Counted from the stretch's first letter, positions 15,038-24,248 are shown. The stretch: 64,000 bases of DNA from Halotia branconii CENA392 (GCF_029953635.1 NZ_CP124543.1:6604367-6668366), one strand, 5' to 3'. Numbers and translations: made by a program. Notes: a model not told the origin generated them from the letters alone.

Positions 15038-15835
15038 ATGCGTTTAAAAGTTTCACAATATTTGGTTGCGCTTTTGATGGTCAGTGCTTTGATGTTGGGA
15101 GGATGTTCAACAGAGCAGGTTACTTCTTCTAACTCTTCTCCAACCTCCGCAGCAGTGGAGACAAGTACTGCAACAACTACTGCTGAAGCAACATCTGTAT
15201 CACAAACTACTAGTGAGAGTATTCCTGGAATGAAAGATTTACCACGGCTCGAAGGCAAAGCTACTGTGGTGATGACGGTTAAAGGTTCGCCGATTACTAT
15301 CGAAGTAGACGGTACGAATGCCCCAATTACAGCCGGCAACTTCGTAGATTTAGTGCAAAAAGGTGTATATGATGGGTTAGTTTTCCATCGAGTTGTACGC
15401 GAACCCCAACCGTTTGTAGTGCAAGGGGGCGACCCCCAAAGCAAAGACCCGAAAGTTCCGGCAAATAGGCTGGGAACAGGGGGCTATATTGACCCGAAAA
15501 CTGGCAATGAGCGCCGTATACCCTTAGAAATTAAGCCACAAGGGGAACCAAACCCAATTTACGGTAAGACATTAGAATCAGCTGGGGTAACGAAACCACC
15601 TGAGTTGCAGCATAAAATGGGTGCAGTGGCAATGGCGCGATCGCAAATGCCCGATTCAGCTTCTTCACAGTTTTACTTCGCCCTAGCAGATCTAGCGTTC
15701 CTAGATGGTAGCTACGCTGTTTTTGGCAAAGTCACTGACGGATTCGATGTAGTTAATAAAATTCAGCAAGGCGATCGCATCGACTCTGCTAAAGTCACTC
15801 AAGGCGCAGAAAATCTGAAAACACCCGGTTCGTAG
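15038..15835 (+). CDS. Lipoprotein peptidyl-prolyl cis-trans isomerase (cyclophilin)
   Basis: The 265-residue protein has a lipoprotein signal peptide ending LMLGGCS with the lipobox Cys at residue 23. A Ser/Thr/Ala-rich linker (about 27-65) leads to a cyclophilin domain (about 80-260). Family sequences include APITAGNFVDLVQKGVYDG, FHRVV, FVVQGGDP, MARSQMPDSASSQFYF and YAVFGKVTDGFDVVNKI. It should catalyse proline isomerisation of exported proteins at the outer face of the plasma membrane or in the thylakoid lumen. The insert between GGDP and the second half is longer than in minimal cyclophilins, as is usual in cyanobacterial lipoprotein members. Confidence 0.93.
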   Translation: MRLKVSQYLVALLMVSALMLGGCSTEQVTSSNSSPTSAAVETSTATTTAEATSVSQTTSESIPGMKDLPRLEGKATVVMTVKGSPITIEVDGTNAPITAGNFVDLVQKGVYDGLVFHRVVREPQPFVVQGGDPQSKDPKVPANRLGTGGYIDPKTGNERRIPLEIKPQGEPNPIYGKTLESAGVTKPPELQHKMGAVAMARSQMPDSASSQFYFALADLAFLDGSYAVFGKVTDGFDVVNKIQQGDRIDSAKVTQGAENLKTPGS

Positions 15836-15935
15836 GAAGCAGGGAGGCAGAGGAAGAAGCAGGGGGGCAGGGAGCAGGGAGCAGGGGAGACAGAAAGACA
15901 GTTCTTTTCTCAACTCTCCTTGTCCCCAATTCCTT
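15836..15935. repeat. G-rich low-complexity tract
   Basis: Repeated GGCAGGGAGCAGGGAGCAGG-type runs (about 15840-15893) are followed by a pyrimidine-rich stretch. It is the same type of tract as at 14829 and 27255. Confidence 0.6.
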
Positions 15936-16010
15936 TTCTTCTCCATGCCCCATGACGGCAGTTGCTCTACTTGGGGAAACCCCAAGACCGCACTGCCTCC
16001 CCAATGCCCT

Positions 16011-17177
16011 ATGCCCCATACCCCATTGGTTAAAGTCGTTATCACTGGTATTGGTTTAGTTTCTGCTTTAGGCACAAGCCTAGAGGAGAGTTGGCAAAAA
16101 TTAATTGCGGCTAAATCTGGAATTAAATGGTATCAACCATTTCCAAAACTCGAACCGTTTCCTTTAGGCTTGATTGGTCAACAACCAGCAAAATTAAAAA
16201 GACTGACCCAAACAGTTGTCGCTGCTGCATTGCAAGATAGCGGCTTAAATCCTCCTTTACCCGACTGTGCTGTGGTTATTGGATCAAGTCGCAGTCATCA
16301 GGGATCTTGGGAGTTGCTAGCACGACAAATGCATGGGTATGATTCCACCACCTGGGAAAACAAAGAGGTGGTTTTAGAAGATTGGTTAAATACCCTACCC
16401 CATACAAATGCGATCGCAGCGGCACGACAAATTGGCGCAACAGGCACAGTTTTAGCACCGATGGCAGCTTGTGCTACTGGTATTTGGGCGCTTGCTCAAG
16501 CGGCTCTACTCGTGCAAACTGGTCAATATCAAAGAGCGATCGCTGGAGCAGTAGAAGCACCAATTACACCTTTAACTTTGGCAGGTTTTCAGCAAATGGG
16601 GGCTTTAGCGAAGACTGGGGCTTATCCCTTTGATTTGCGCCGAGAAGGTTTAGTTTTAGGTGAAGGCGCAGCCGTATTTGTCTTGGAATCAGCCGAATTG
16701 GCAAAACAGCGTCAGGCAAAAATTTATGGTGAAATTCTCGGTTTTGGCTTGACAACAGACGCATATCATCCCAACCAGCCAGAACCAGCAGGTAAAAGTG
16801 CGATCGCTGCTATCAAGCAATGCCTAGAACGCAGTAACCTAACACTAGCTGATATTGATTATATTCATGCTCATGGTACGGCCACTCTCCTCAATGACCG
16901 TATAGAAAGCAAGATAATTCAGCAGTTATTTCCCCAAGGTGTAGCCGTCAGTTCTACTAAAGGAGCTACAGGTCATACATTAGGAGCATCAGGAGCTTTG
17001 GGTGTGGCTTTTTCTCTGTTGGCATTAAAGCATCAAACTTTACCCCCTTGTGTGGGATTGCAGCAGTCAGAGTTTGATTTAAACTTAGTTACAGCAGCAC
17101 ACTACAGTAAAATTCAGCAAGTGCTGTGTTTCAGTTTTGGCTTTGGTGGTCAAAATGCGATCATTGCTTTGAGATAA
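16011..17177 (+). CDS. Beta-ketoacyl-ACP synthase family protein
   Basis: The protein is a KAS-type condensing enzyme (FabF/thiolase fold), which elongates acyl-ACP with malonyl-ACP. It has 388 residues from the ATG at 16011, short of the ~415 of housekeeping FabF. The frame is open upstream to 15945, but that part encodes a low-complexity tract, so I start at 16011; a TTG at 16026 is also possible. The Cys-His-His triad is present: AACATGIW (Cys154), HAHGTA (His288) and ATGHTLGASG (His322). REGLVLGEGAAVFVLE is typical of the family. It may be a second, specialised synthase rather than the housekeeping one. No ACP or ketoreductase gene is next to it. Confidence 0.88.
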   Translation: MPHTPLVKVVITGIGLVSALGTSLEESWQKLIAAKSGIKWYQPFPKLEPFPLGLIGQQPAKLKRLTQTVVAAALQDSGLNPPLPDCAVVIGSSRSHQGSWELLARQMHGYDSTTWENKEVVLEDWLNTLPHTNAIAAARQIGATGTVLAPMAACATGIWALAQAALLVQTGQYQRAIAGAVEAPITPLTLAGFQQMGALAKTGAYPFDLRREGLVLGEGAAVFVLESAELAKQRQAKIYGEILGFGLTTDAYHPNQPEPAGKSAIAAIKQCLERSNLTLADIDYIHAHGTATLLNDRIESKIIQQLFPQGVAVSSTKGATGHTLGASGALGVAFSLLALKHQTLPPCVGLQQSEFDLNLVTAAHYSKIQQVLCFSFGFGGQNAIIALR

Positions 17178-17181
17178 ATAT

Positions 17182-18204
17182 CTAGTTAGTAAAAATTGCT
17201 GCCATCTTAGTTGTATTTTCCTCAAACCACTCTTCTAGCAGAATTGTGTTTATCACTGCATCAACTACACTCTGGCGGGTTGCTTTCCCTTCAAGAAACC
17301 AGCCTGTCCAATAAATAATGCAGCTTGCTCTCTGTAAACGCCAAACTAACGCCAGCGCCTCTACCTCAGCCGGAATCAAAGAAATATGCTTGGAATATCC
17401 TGCGCTGAAAGTTTGCACAAACTCCCAATGCGGCGTTTCTTGCCAAGAGAATCGGGTGAAATGATCAAGTGCTGCAACATAATCCATTAAGCGCAAATCT
17501 GAAGTTGCAAACTCGAAATCCAACACCCCAACTACACGGTTTGCTATCAGCAGAACATTAGGGCTAAGGTAATCTGCATGAGTTGTTTGTACTGGAAGTG
17601 TTTTATATAAATTTGGTGCAGCTTCAATAACTTTTGTTAAAAACTTAGTAATGTACTCTTGCTCTTTTAAAGGTAATTTCAGTGATTGCAGTGCTACCAA
17701 AGGATCTGTCACTAATGGATGAATATGCTCAAGATCTCCCCATGCTGGTAATTGCGCCATTTCTGCCTCTAAATCAAATTTAGCAAGGGCGTGATGTAAT
17801 TCTCCAAGTACTTGGCCAACAGCATAAGTATGAGCAAGATTTTTTCGTTCCGCAGGCTGACCTGAAATGAAAGGAAGTAAAGCAACGCGCAGTAATGAGT
17901 GATTTTGATTAACTAAAATCAATGTCTCACCCAACAAGTTTGGTATGGGAGTTGGGAGTGCAAACGACAAATTGCATGATTTCAGGTGTGCTAACAGTGA
18001 GTGTTCATACTGAATTTGTGCATTGGTTATAGTGTCGTTGTAAAGTTTTAAAACAAAATTGCCAGCTTGTGTTTCTACAAAAAAGGTTGTATTGACTGTA
18101 CCTTGGTTTGTTGGTTTAACTGTTAAATTACCAAGAAATGACCATTCCCTAAGCACTTCAACAACGTCTTGCATGGATAACTGCAAATTCTGAGGCTTTT
18201 GCAT
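17182..18204 (-). CDS. APH-family phosphotransferase
   Basis: This kinase-fold protein has 340 residues from the ATG at 18204. A longer frame to 18342 adds a hydrophobic stretch not expected for the family and is rejected. Motifs: an N-lobe with GNFVLKLYND (ATP-binding Lys), the catalytic loop TTHADYLSPN (H-x-D...N) and VVGVLDFEF (metal-binding Asp). This is the architecture of aminoglycoside/choline/homoserine kinases. The substrate cannot be told from sequence and antibiotic resistance should not be assumed. It converges with the ketoacyl-synthase gene, leaving only 4 bp between stop codons. Confidence 0.8.
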   Translation of the reverse strand: MQKPQNLQLSMQDVVEVLREWSFLGNLTVKPTNQGTVNTTFFVETQAGNFVLKLYNDTITNAQIQYEHSLLAHLKSCNLSFALPTPIPNLLGETLILVNQNHSLLRVALLPFISGQPAERKNLAHTYAVGQVLGELHHALAKFDLEAEMAQLPAWGDLEHIHPLVTDPLVALQSLKLPLKEQEYITKFLTKVIEAAPNLYKTLPVQTTHADYLSPNVLLIANRVVGVLDFEFATSDLRLMDYVAALDHFTRFSWQETPHWEFVQTFSAGYSKHISLIPAEVEALALVWRLQRASCIIYWTGWFLEGKATRQSVVDAVINTILLEEWFEENTTKMAAIFTN

Positions 18205-18432
18205 AACCGAGTAAAGCACACAGGATATTGTGCCAAGATAGTCAAAAAAGTTGAACAGCAGGATTATTATGACTCTTTTAATAGCCGTTTCGTCAAAAGC
18301 GATCGCGCTGAAATAATCCCAAGCTGATGTCAAAAATGTCAAAAAAATGAGCGAATGGACATATCTTGCAACCCACCTCGCAAGAAATCGATATGATAGA
18401 AAAGTCGATAAAACTTAAAGAATATTTATCAA

Positions 18433-19869
18433 ATGCTGATTGACTCCTCTGGCTTGTCCAAGGTCAAAGACTCAGTAAAGGAAAAAATTTTCTTCGGTCA
18501 TGAACCTACTGCCGAATTAATTGCGATTCTTACCGTCTACTTTGTCCAAGGAATTTTAGGATTGGCTCGTCTAGCCGTCAGCTTTTTCCTAAAAGATGAA
18601 TTGTTACTCAGTCCAGCGCAGGTGTCCGCCCTCATGGGAATTGTCGCCCTACCTTGGATTATCAAGCCAGTGTTTGGTTTTGTATCCGATGGCTTACCCA
18701 TATTTGGCTACCGCCGCCGTCCGTATTTGGTGCTATCTGGGATACTAGGAGCCGTTTCTTGGGTGAGTCTGGCAACAATAGTTGATACTAGCTGGGCGGC
18801 TACAGCAGTCATTGCTCTTGGTTCGCTCTCTGTTGCCGTTAGTGATGTAATAGCTGACTCACTGGTTGTAGAACGAGCCAGAGTCGAGTCACAAGCGGAT
18901 GCAGGTTCCCTACAATCTCTGTGTTGGGGTGCTTCCGCTGTTGGAGGTTTAGTAACAGCATACTTTAGTGGAATGCTACTCCAACATTTCACTACCCGTA
19001 CTGTATTTTTGATTACTGCTTCGTTTCCTCTTATCGTCTCCGCAGTAGCTTGGTTAATTGCCGAGTCTCCCGTCAGCAAAGACAAGAGCGAAAGTGATAA
19101 CACTAATTCTTTAAGTGTTAGGCATCAACTGGTACAATTACGCCGAGCCATCACCCAAAAAGCCATTTGGCTACCAACAGTATTTGTATTTATTTGGCTA
19201 TCGACTCCCACAGCAGAATCAGCCTTTTTCTTCTTCACAACCAACGAACTCCACTTTGAACCAGAATTTTTGGGGCGAGTCCGGTTGGTAACTAGTGCTG
19301 CTTCTTTAATTGGGATTTGGATTTTTCAGCGTTTTTTGAAAAGCGTCTCATTTCGTGTCATTTTTGGTTGGAGTACTGTTATTTCAGCGATGTTGGGTAT
19401 GACAATGCTGTTGCTAGTAACTCACACCAACCGAGCTTTAGGTATCGATGACCATTGGTTTAGTTTGGGAGACAGTCTCATACTAACTGTGATGGGTCAA
19501 ATCTCTTATATGCCAGTGTTGGTATTAGCAGCGAGACTTTGTCCTCCTGGAGTCGAAGCAACTTTATTTGCCTTGTTGATGTCAATATCAAACTTAGCAG
19601 CAATGGTTTCTTACGAATTTGGAGCCATGATTATGCATTGGCTGGGCATTACTGAAACCAACTTTGAGTTGCTTTGGCTATTGGTAATCATTACTAACCT
19701 CAGCACACTATTACCACTACCGTTCCTTGGTTGGCTGCCTGCTAGCAACTCGGAAACCGAAACTCCAACATTGCAGCCAGCACTAGCAGCAAGCGGTGAA
19801 CAAGAATTTTTACCTGATTTAATACCTGAGTTAATGCTGCGAGAACCAGAATCAAAAGCAGTTGAATAA
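18433..19869 (+). CDS. Folate/biopterin-type MFS transporter
   Basis: This integral membrane protein has 478 residues and about 12 hydrophobic spans. Recognisable segments of the FBT (BT1) family are YFVQGILGLARLAVSFFLKD, PWIIKPVFGFVSDGLPIFG with YRRRPYL, and ADSLVVERAR. It should move folates or pterins, or related compounds, across the plasma membrane. The hydrophilic C-terminal tail (about 430-478) is Glu/Pro-rich. A GC-rich hairpin with five T lies about 150 bp downstream. Confidence 0.88.
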   Translation: MLIDSSGLSKVKDSVKEKIFFGHEPTAELIAILTVYFVQGILGLARLAVSFFLKDELLLSPAQVSALMGIVALPWIIKPVFGFVSDGLPIFGYRRRPYLVLSGILGAVSWVSLATIVDTSWAATAVIALGSLSVAVSDVIADSLVVERARVESQADAGSLQSLCWGASAVGGLVTAYFSGMLLQHFTTRTVFLITASFPLIVSAVAWLIAESPVSKDKSESDNTNSLSVRHQLVQLRRAITQKAIWLPTVFVFIWLSTPTAESAFFFFTTNELHFEPEFLGRVRLVTSAASLIGIWIFQRFLKSVSFRVIFGWSTVISAMLGMTMLLLVTHTNRALGIDDHWFSLGDSLILTVMGQISYMPVLVLAARLCPPGVEATLFALLMSISNLAAMVSYEFGAMIMHWLGITETNFELLWLLVIITNLSTLLPLPFLGWLPASNSETETPTLQPALAASGEQEFLPDLIPELMLREPESKAVE

Positions 19870-19890
19870 CGAAGACTTGATTTTACATAT

Positions 19891-19973
19891 AGGACTTACG
19901 CAAGAACTCTCTGAAACTCTTATTTCTCTGTGTTCTCTGCGGTTTAATTTTCCGTTACTGGTGCGTAAGTCCT
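19891..19973. repeat. Inverted-repeat element, family II (83 bp)
   Basis: The termini AGGACTTACGCAA and GTGCGTAAGTCCT are inverted repeats. The same termini bound elements at 30187-30410 (interrupted) and 42092-42219. The inside of this copy differs from the other two. There is no coding capacity. Confidence 0.75.
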
Positions 19974-20022
19974 GATAAACAAAAGGGTAAAATATGAAAT
20001 TATTGCAATTAATTTCGTAGTC

Positions 20023-20040
20023 AGGGCTAAAGCCCTTTTT
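20023..20040 (+). terminator. Hairpin with T-run after the transporter gene
   Basis: AGGGCT-AA-AGCCCT is followed by TTTTT. It is short but of terminator type for the plus strand. It may also be a member of a widespread cyanobacterial palindrome. Confidence 0.5.
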
Positions 20041-20093
20041 GGAGGATTAAGAGAATGTTTAAAAAGTCCCTAATGATGTATCAAATAGTTTGA

Positions 20094-20169
20094 GATCCCC
20101 CTAAATCCCCCTTAAAAAGGGGGACTTTGATTCTAGTTCCCCCCTTTTTAAGGGGGGCTAGGGGGGATC
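20094..20169. repeat. GATCCCCC palindromic interspersed repeat
   Basis: A long imperfect palindrome starts GATCCCCCTAAATCCCCCTT and ends with its near complement AGGGGGGATC. Inside is a second hairpin of AAAAAGGGGG/CCCCCTTTTT type. It is non-coding and of a kind frequent in cyanobacterial intergenic DNA. Confidence 0.8.
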
Positions 20170-20297
20170 AACAAGTGTCTAAAATCACAGCTAATCACTT
20201 TTCAAACAACCTCTAAAGTCCTCTCTACGAGACGCTACGCATAGCTTGCTTCCTCGCAGACACTACAAACCTTTAATTATTTGCGCCGTCCTAATTT

Positions 20298-21797
20298 ATG
20301 CAGAATTTAGAAATCGAAAAAAAAGTAACCTTAGAAAAATCTTATGCTCGTGAAGACTGGCAGGGAGGATATCAATCTCTCACTCAAGAATATGATTATT
20401 GGATTGATGATGTAGAAGGACAAATTCCCTCAGAACTCCAAGGCACGTTATTTAGAAATGGCCCTGGTTTGCTAGATATAAATGGAGAACGCATTCATCA
20501 CCCTTTTGATGGTGATGGCATGATTAGCCGAATCAGTTTTATTAATGGTCGCGCTCATTTTCGCAATCGTTTTGTTCATACCGAAGGTTATTTAGCAGAA
20601 CAAAAAGCTGGAAAAATTCTCTATCGTGGTGTTTTTGGTACTCAAAAAGCCGGTGGTTGGTTAGCTAATTTATTTGATTTTCAAATTAAAAATATTGCCA
20701 ACACCAACGTTATCTACTGGGGTGGTAAACTTTTAGCATTATGGGAAGCTGCTGAACCGCATCGCCTCGATCCTCATACCTTAGAAACATTAGGCAAAGA
20801 GTACTTCAATGGTGTTTTATCAACAGGTGAAGCTTTTGGCGCTCATCCTCGTTTTGACCTTAGTTGCGCTCAAGATGGAGGCGTGCCTTGCTTAGTCAAC
20901 TTTTCGATTCAGCCAGGACTATCTACTAAAATTACTATTTTTGAACTCAATCTAGCTGGCGAAATTATTAGGAAATACGCTCGTAGTGTTCCAGGTTTTT
21001 GTTTTATTCACGACTTTGTAATTACCCCTAATTATTGTATATTCTTTCAAAATCCTGTTATTTTCAACCCCATACCTTTAGCTTTAGGCATACGCGCAGC
21101 TGGTGAATGTATTAAGTTTCAACCAAATCAACCAACTCGGATTATAGTTATTCCTCGCAACTGGCAAACAAAGCAAACAGGTGTAAAAATTCTGGAAACT
21201 CAATCTGGTTTTGTTTTCCATCACATCAATGCTTTTGAGGTGGAAAAGGAAATTGTAATTGACTCTATTTGTTATGAATCTTTACCCGAAGTTGAGCCAG
21301 AAAGTGATTTTCGACAAGTTGATTTTGAAGCGCAATCACCTGGGCAACTTTGGCGGTTTACTCTCAATCTTCAGGATGAGACAGTAAAAAAAGAGTTGAT
21401 TGAAAACCGCTGTTGTGAGTTTCCGACTATAAATCCAGCTAATGCGGGACAATCTTATCGATATCTGTATATGGGTGCTACTGATCAAGAAACTGGTAAT
21501 GCTCCTTTGCAAGCGTTGCTGAAGATTGATTTAGAGTCTGGGGAAAGACAACTTTGGAGTGTTGCACCCCGTGGTTTTATGGGTGAACCGATTTTTGTAC
21601 CGCGTCCAGGTTCAACTAAGGAAGATGATGGTTGGGTATTGGCTTTAGTTTATGATGCTGCTGATCATCGCTCAGATGTGGTGATTTTGGATGCTAATGA
21701 TTTTGGTAAAGGTGCGATCGCTAGGCTACATCTCCAGCATCATATTCCTTATGGTCTACATGGTAGCTTTACTTCTGAAGTTTTTAAATTGGTCTGA
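20298..21797 (+). CDS. Carotenoid oxygenase (apocarotenoid-forming)
   Basis: The 499-residue protein belongs to the RPE65/carotenoid cleavage dioxygenase family, seven-bladed propellers that hold a non-haem Fe(II) with four His. The ligand positions are visible in GAHPRFDL, CFIHDFVIT, FVFHHINAFE and the C-terminal YGLHGSF. FRNGPGLLDI and HPFDGDGMI are typical N-terminal motifs. The likely reaction is oxidative cleavage of a (apo)carotenoid double bond giving retinal or another apocarotenal; the exact bond cannot be read from sequence. The length is normal. It is separated from the transporter gene by repeats and is probably monocistronic. Confidence 0.93.
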   Translation: MQNLEIEKKVTLEKSYAREDWQGGYQSLTQEYDYWIDDVEGQIPSELQGTLFRNGPGLLDINGERIHHPFDGDGMISRISFINGRAHFRNRFVHTEGYLAEQKAGKILYRGVFGTQKAGGWLANLFDFQIKNIANTNVIYWGGKLLALWEAAEPHRLDPHTLETLGKEYFNGVLSTGEAFGAHPRFDLSCAQDGGVPCLVNFSIQPGLSTKITIFELNLAGEIIRKYARSVPGFCFIHDFVITPNYCIFFQNPVIFNPIPLALGIRAAGECIKFQPNQPTRIIVIPRNWQTKQTGVKILETQSGFVFHHINAFEVEKEIVIDSICYESLPEVEPESDFRQVDFEAQSPGQLWRFTLNLQDETVKKELIENRCCEFPTINPANAGQSYRYLYMGATDQETGNAPLQALLKIDLESGERQLWSVAPRGFMGEPIFVPRPGSTKEDDGWVLALVYDAADHRSDVVILDANDFGKGAIARLHLQHHIPYGLHGSFTSEVFKLV

Positions 21798-21820
21798 TAT
21801 CATAAAAGCAAAATAAAAAT

Positions 21821-21834
21821 GTAACAAAAACTAC
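21821..21834. promoter_or_regulatory. Candidate NtcA site upstream of gdhA
   Basis: GTA-N8-TAC matches the NtcA consensus exactly and lies 87 bp upstream of the gdhA ATG. The best -10-like TAAGCT (21864-21869) is 29 bases downstream, longer than the ~22 of activated promoters, so this may be fortuitous or repressive. Confidence 0.35.
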
Positions 21835-21920
21835 AAAATCCTGAATGTCTCAGAAAATCAGGATAAGCTAGGCATATATGTATCCAGTTTGCGAAGACAC
21901 CGCAACGAGGAGAAAATTTT

Positions 21921-23210
21921 ATGGTTGCAACACCTCTATTGCCGTTGGAAGCAGCTTCTCCAGCGCATATTTGTCCATTTGATCAAGCCTGTAGCTACTT
22001 AGAAGCGGCTGCTAAAGAATTAAAGTTAGATCAAGGTTCTCTAGAAATTCTCAGCCACCCACGTAAAGTAGTAACGGTTTCCATTCCTGTGAAACTGGAT
22101 AATGGGGAAGTACGAGTTCTCGCTGGACATCGAGTGCAGCACTCCGATATCTTAGGCCCCTACAAAGGTGGCATTCGTTACCACCCAGCCGTAACACTGC
22201 GGGAAGTGTCAGCCTTAGCAATGTTGATGACTTGGAAATGTGCATTGTTAGGCATTCCCTACGGTGGCGCTAAGGGCGGCATTGCCATAGATCCACAATT
22301 ATATAGTATTGGTGAACTAGAGAGAATCACTCGTCGCTATACCAGTGAGTTAATTAAAGATATTGGGCCTGCCGTAGACATTCCTGCGCCAGATATGGGT
22401 ACTTCAGCCCGTGAAATGGCTTGGATGATGGACACTTACTCAGTCAATGTTGGTCATGCTGTACCAGGAGTTGTCACTGGTAAACCACTTTCAGTTGGTG
22501 GTTCATTGGGACGAGAAATGGCCACCGGGCGGGGTGTGATGATTATTGTCCGTGAGGCGTTAGCTGAACAAGGCAAACCTTTAGCAGGTATGCGAATTGT
22601 CATCCAAGGTTTTGGTAATGTCGGCGGTGCAGCAGCTGAATTATTGTACCAAGCAGGAGCCAAAATTATTGCTGTCTCAACAGCGAAAGGTGGAGTGTTT
22701 TCTCCAACAGGTCTTGATATTCCAGCTTTAAAAGCCTACGCCGTGGCAAATCGTAAAAGTGTTGTTGGTTTTTTGCAAGCTACACCAATTAGTAATGCAG
22801 ATTTACTGACTTTGCCCTGTGATGTGTTGATTCCAGCAGCTTTAGAGAATCAGATCACTGAAGAAAATGTGAATCAAGTACAAGCACAGGTTGTTGCAGA
22901 AGCAGCTAATGGCCCAGTTACTCTTAAAGCTAACCAGATTCTAGAGGCGCGGGGTGTGACAGTACTACCAGATATATTGGCAAACGCTGGCGGTGTGGTA
23001 GTAAGTTATCTGGAATGGGTACAGGGTCTTTCATATCTATTTTGGGATGAAGAACGCGTTAACCGCGAAATGGAACAGTTAATGGTGCAAGCTTATCACC
23101 AAGTAATTCAAGAATCGAAGGTGCGGCAAGTCAACCTCCGACTAGCAGCTTATACGCTTGGTGTAGGTCGTGTAGCGCAAGCACTGAACGATAGAGGTCT
23201 TTATCCTTAA
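21921..23210 (+). CDS. gdhA: Glutamate dehydrogenase (Glu/Leu/Phe/Val family)
   Basis: The 429-residue protein catalyses reversible oxidative deamination of glutamate to 2-oxoglutarate and ammonia. Substrate-domain motifs are YKGGIRYHP, MTWKCALLGIPYGGAKGGI (catalytic Lys region) and PAPDMGTS. The Rossmann domain starts at IVIQGFGNVGGAAAELL. VAEAANGP and LPDILANAGGVVVSYLEWVQ complete the signature. GAGGAG lies upstream of the ATG. The length fits hexameric bacterial and archaeal enzymes of ~420 residues. It is monocistronic, followed by a kilobase without genes. Confidence 0.95.
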   Translation: MVATPLLPLEAASPAHICPFDQACSYLEAAAKELKLDQGSLEILSHPRKVVTVSIPVKLDNGEVRVLAGHRVQHSDILGPYKGGIRYHPAVTLREVSALAMLMTWKCALLGIPYGGAKGGIAIDPQLYSIGELERITRRYTSELIKDIGPAVDIPAPDMGTSAREMAWMMDTYSVNVGHAVPGVVTGKPLSVGGSLGREMATGRGVMIIVREALAEQGKPLAGMRIVIQGFGNVGGAAAELLYQAGAKIIAVSTAKGGVFSPTGLDIPALKAYAVANRKSVVGFLQATPISNADLLTLPCDVLIPAALENQITEENVNQVQAQVVAEAANGPVTLKANQILEARGVTVLPDILANAGGVVVSYLEWVQGLSYLFWDEERVNREMEQLMVQAYHQVIQESKVRQVNLRLAAYTLGVGRVAQALNDRGLYP

Positions 23211-23342
23211 GAGAGCGATTTTTTCGGGGGAGAGAGGCGACAATTTAGCAGGGGTTCTACACATTAATCATTCCCCAGTCCCTTTTGTTTAATGCTGTGA
23301 CATCTGAATCACTGCCATTAGAATTTCTTGATGGTCTTGTCA

Positions 23343-23432
23343 TACCGTTTCACTTGAAAATTGATACAAATAGGCAGCAGGGAGAAAGAATTAAAGACCA
23401 ATCATCTGTTTCAAATATTTCGTGAAATGGTA
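23343..23432 (-). mobile_element. Family I MITE-like element, 90 bp
   Basis: The termini TACCGTTTCAC and GTGAAATGGTA are inverted repeats with one mismatch. Relative to the copies at 30309 and 63186 it lies in reverse orientation. TTGATACA near the left end matches the subterminal repeat of the other copies. Flanking triplets are TCA and TTA, so a target duplication is imperfect here. There is no coding capacity. Confidence 0.7.
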
Positions 23433-23669
23433 TTACGGCGTAATAGCTAAAGAGTATATATTAAGATACTTTGAGAGCATAAATGTCAAAAACAGTAATG
23501 TTTTTACCAATGAGGTGGAGAGGAAAGAAAACCGTAGAAGGAGAAGAGAGAAGGTATTTCTTTTATCCTTGACCTAGTTCGTAAGACTATTTACTATTTA
23601 ACCATTACCCCTCTTATTTACTTACTGCTTTCTGCTTTTTGCCCTTTGTCTCTCTTGGTAAGTAAGAGT

Positions 23670-23822
23670 TGTGGAAATTGTGGAAAACTTCCTAAAAATC
23701 TGTTGAAAGAATGGTTAGGGGAACTAATATCTGTGGAAAACTTGTGGAAAACTCCTCTATTTTTTCCACAGAGTAATTATACTTAATCAAAGTTTTCCAC
23801 AAAATATTATTATTTTTCCACA
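23670..23822. other. DnaA-box cluster: candidate oriC or DnaA-binding locus
   Basis: Six exact copies of TTTTCCACA or its complement occur within 153 bp: 23679-23687, 23732-23740 and 23743-23751 (minus orientation), 23762-23770, 23793-23801 and 23814-23822 (plus orientation). A one-mismatch copy lies at 23670-23678. TTTTCCACA is the cyanobacterial form of the DnaA box. The orientation switches in the middle of the cluster and the surroundings are AT-rich, as in replication origins. dnaA and dnaN are not in the window. A DnaA-titrating or regulatory locus is the alternative. Confidence 0.65.
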
Positions 23823-23973
23823 GAGGAGTTAAATTTAATCAACTTTTAGATTTTACTTAATCAATATCTTACCTTTACTGAACAAAGATTATGAAGAGAT
23901 AAGACCGATGTAACAGAGTTATTGTCTTCCCACCAAAGAACTCAGAAACCATAAACAGTATTTACTCTGTTAA

Positions 23974-24156
23974 CACTATTTCACGAAATTTTTGAGACAA
24001 ATTACTCTTCTTAAGGACTTCCAGAAAATCAATTATCCAATTTTTTCAGATAATATTTTTCTTTCTTTCCCTGCGTCCTGCGTCCTATCCCCCTGCGCCC
24101 TGCCTCTTCGGTTCCCCCTACTTGCCCAAATGTATCAACTTTGAAGTGAAAGGGTA
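23974..24156 (+). mobile_element. Family I MITE-like element, long variant (183 bp)
   Basis: The ends CACTATTTCAC and GTGAAAGGGTA are diverged versions of the family termini. TAA is present on both sides (23971-23973 and 24157-24159) as a target duplication. Internally it keeps CCCAAATGTATCAACTTT near the right end but has a longer middle with a pyrimidine-rich stretch. It is probably an older copy. Confidence 0.65.
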
Positions 24157-24248
24157 TAACATCTATTTCCAAGCCTCGTAAATTGGCGAAGGTCTTGAAC
24201 TAAAAGTAAAATTACCTCAGTAAATCAAGATTTTTCGAGTCAATAATT

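Larger units (their letters stand above)
19870..20297. other. Repeat-filled intergenic region (428 bp)
   Basis: It contains, in order: an inverted-repeat element (19891-19973), an AGGGCT/AGCCCT hairpin with a T-run (20023-20040), a GATCCCCC palindromic repeat (20094-20169) and a fragment of another interspersed repeat (about 20215-20268, with GAGACGCTACGC). Little unique sequence is left upstream of the carotenoid oxygenase gene. Confidence 0.75.
23211..24248. other. Gene-free kilobase with a DnaA-box cluster and two elements
   Basis: No credible protein gene is present. The gap holds an inverted-repeat element (23343-23432), a cluster of DnaA-box-like nonamers (23670-23822) in AT-rich DNA, and a second, longer element of the same family (23974-24156). 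A pyrimidine-rich tract lies inside the second element. Confidence 0.8.

Noticed and set aside
17182..18204. Aminoglycoside resistance gene
   Set aside because: Only the general APH kinase fold is evident; no specific resistance-enzyme signature.
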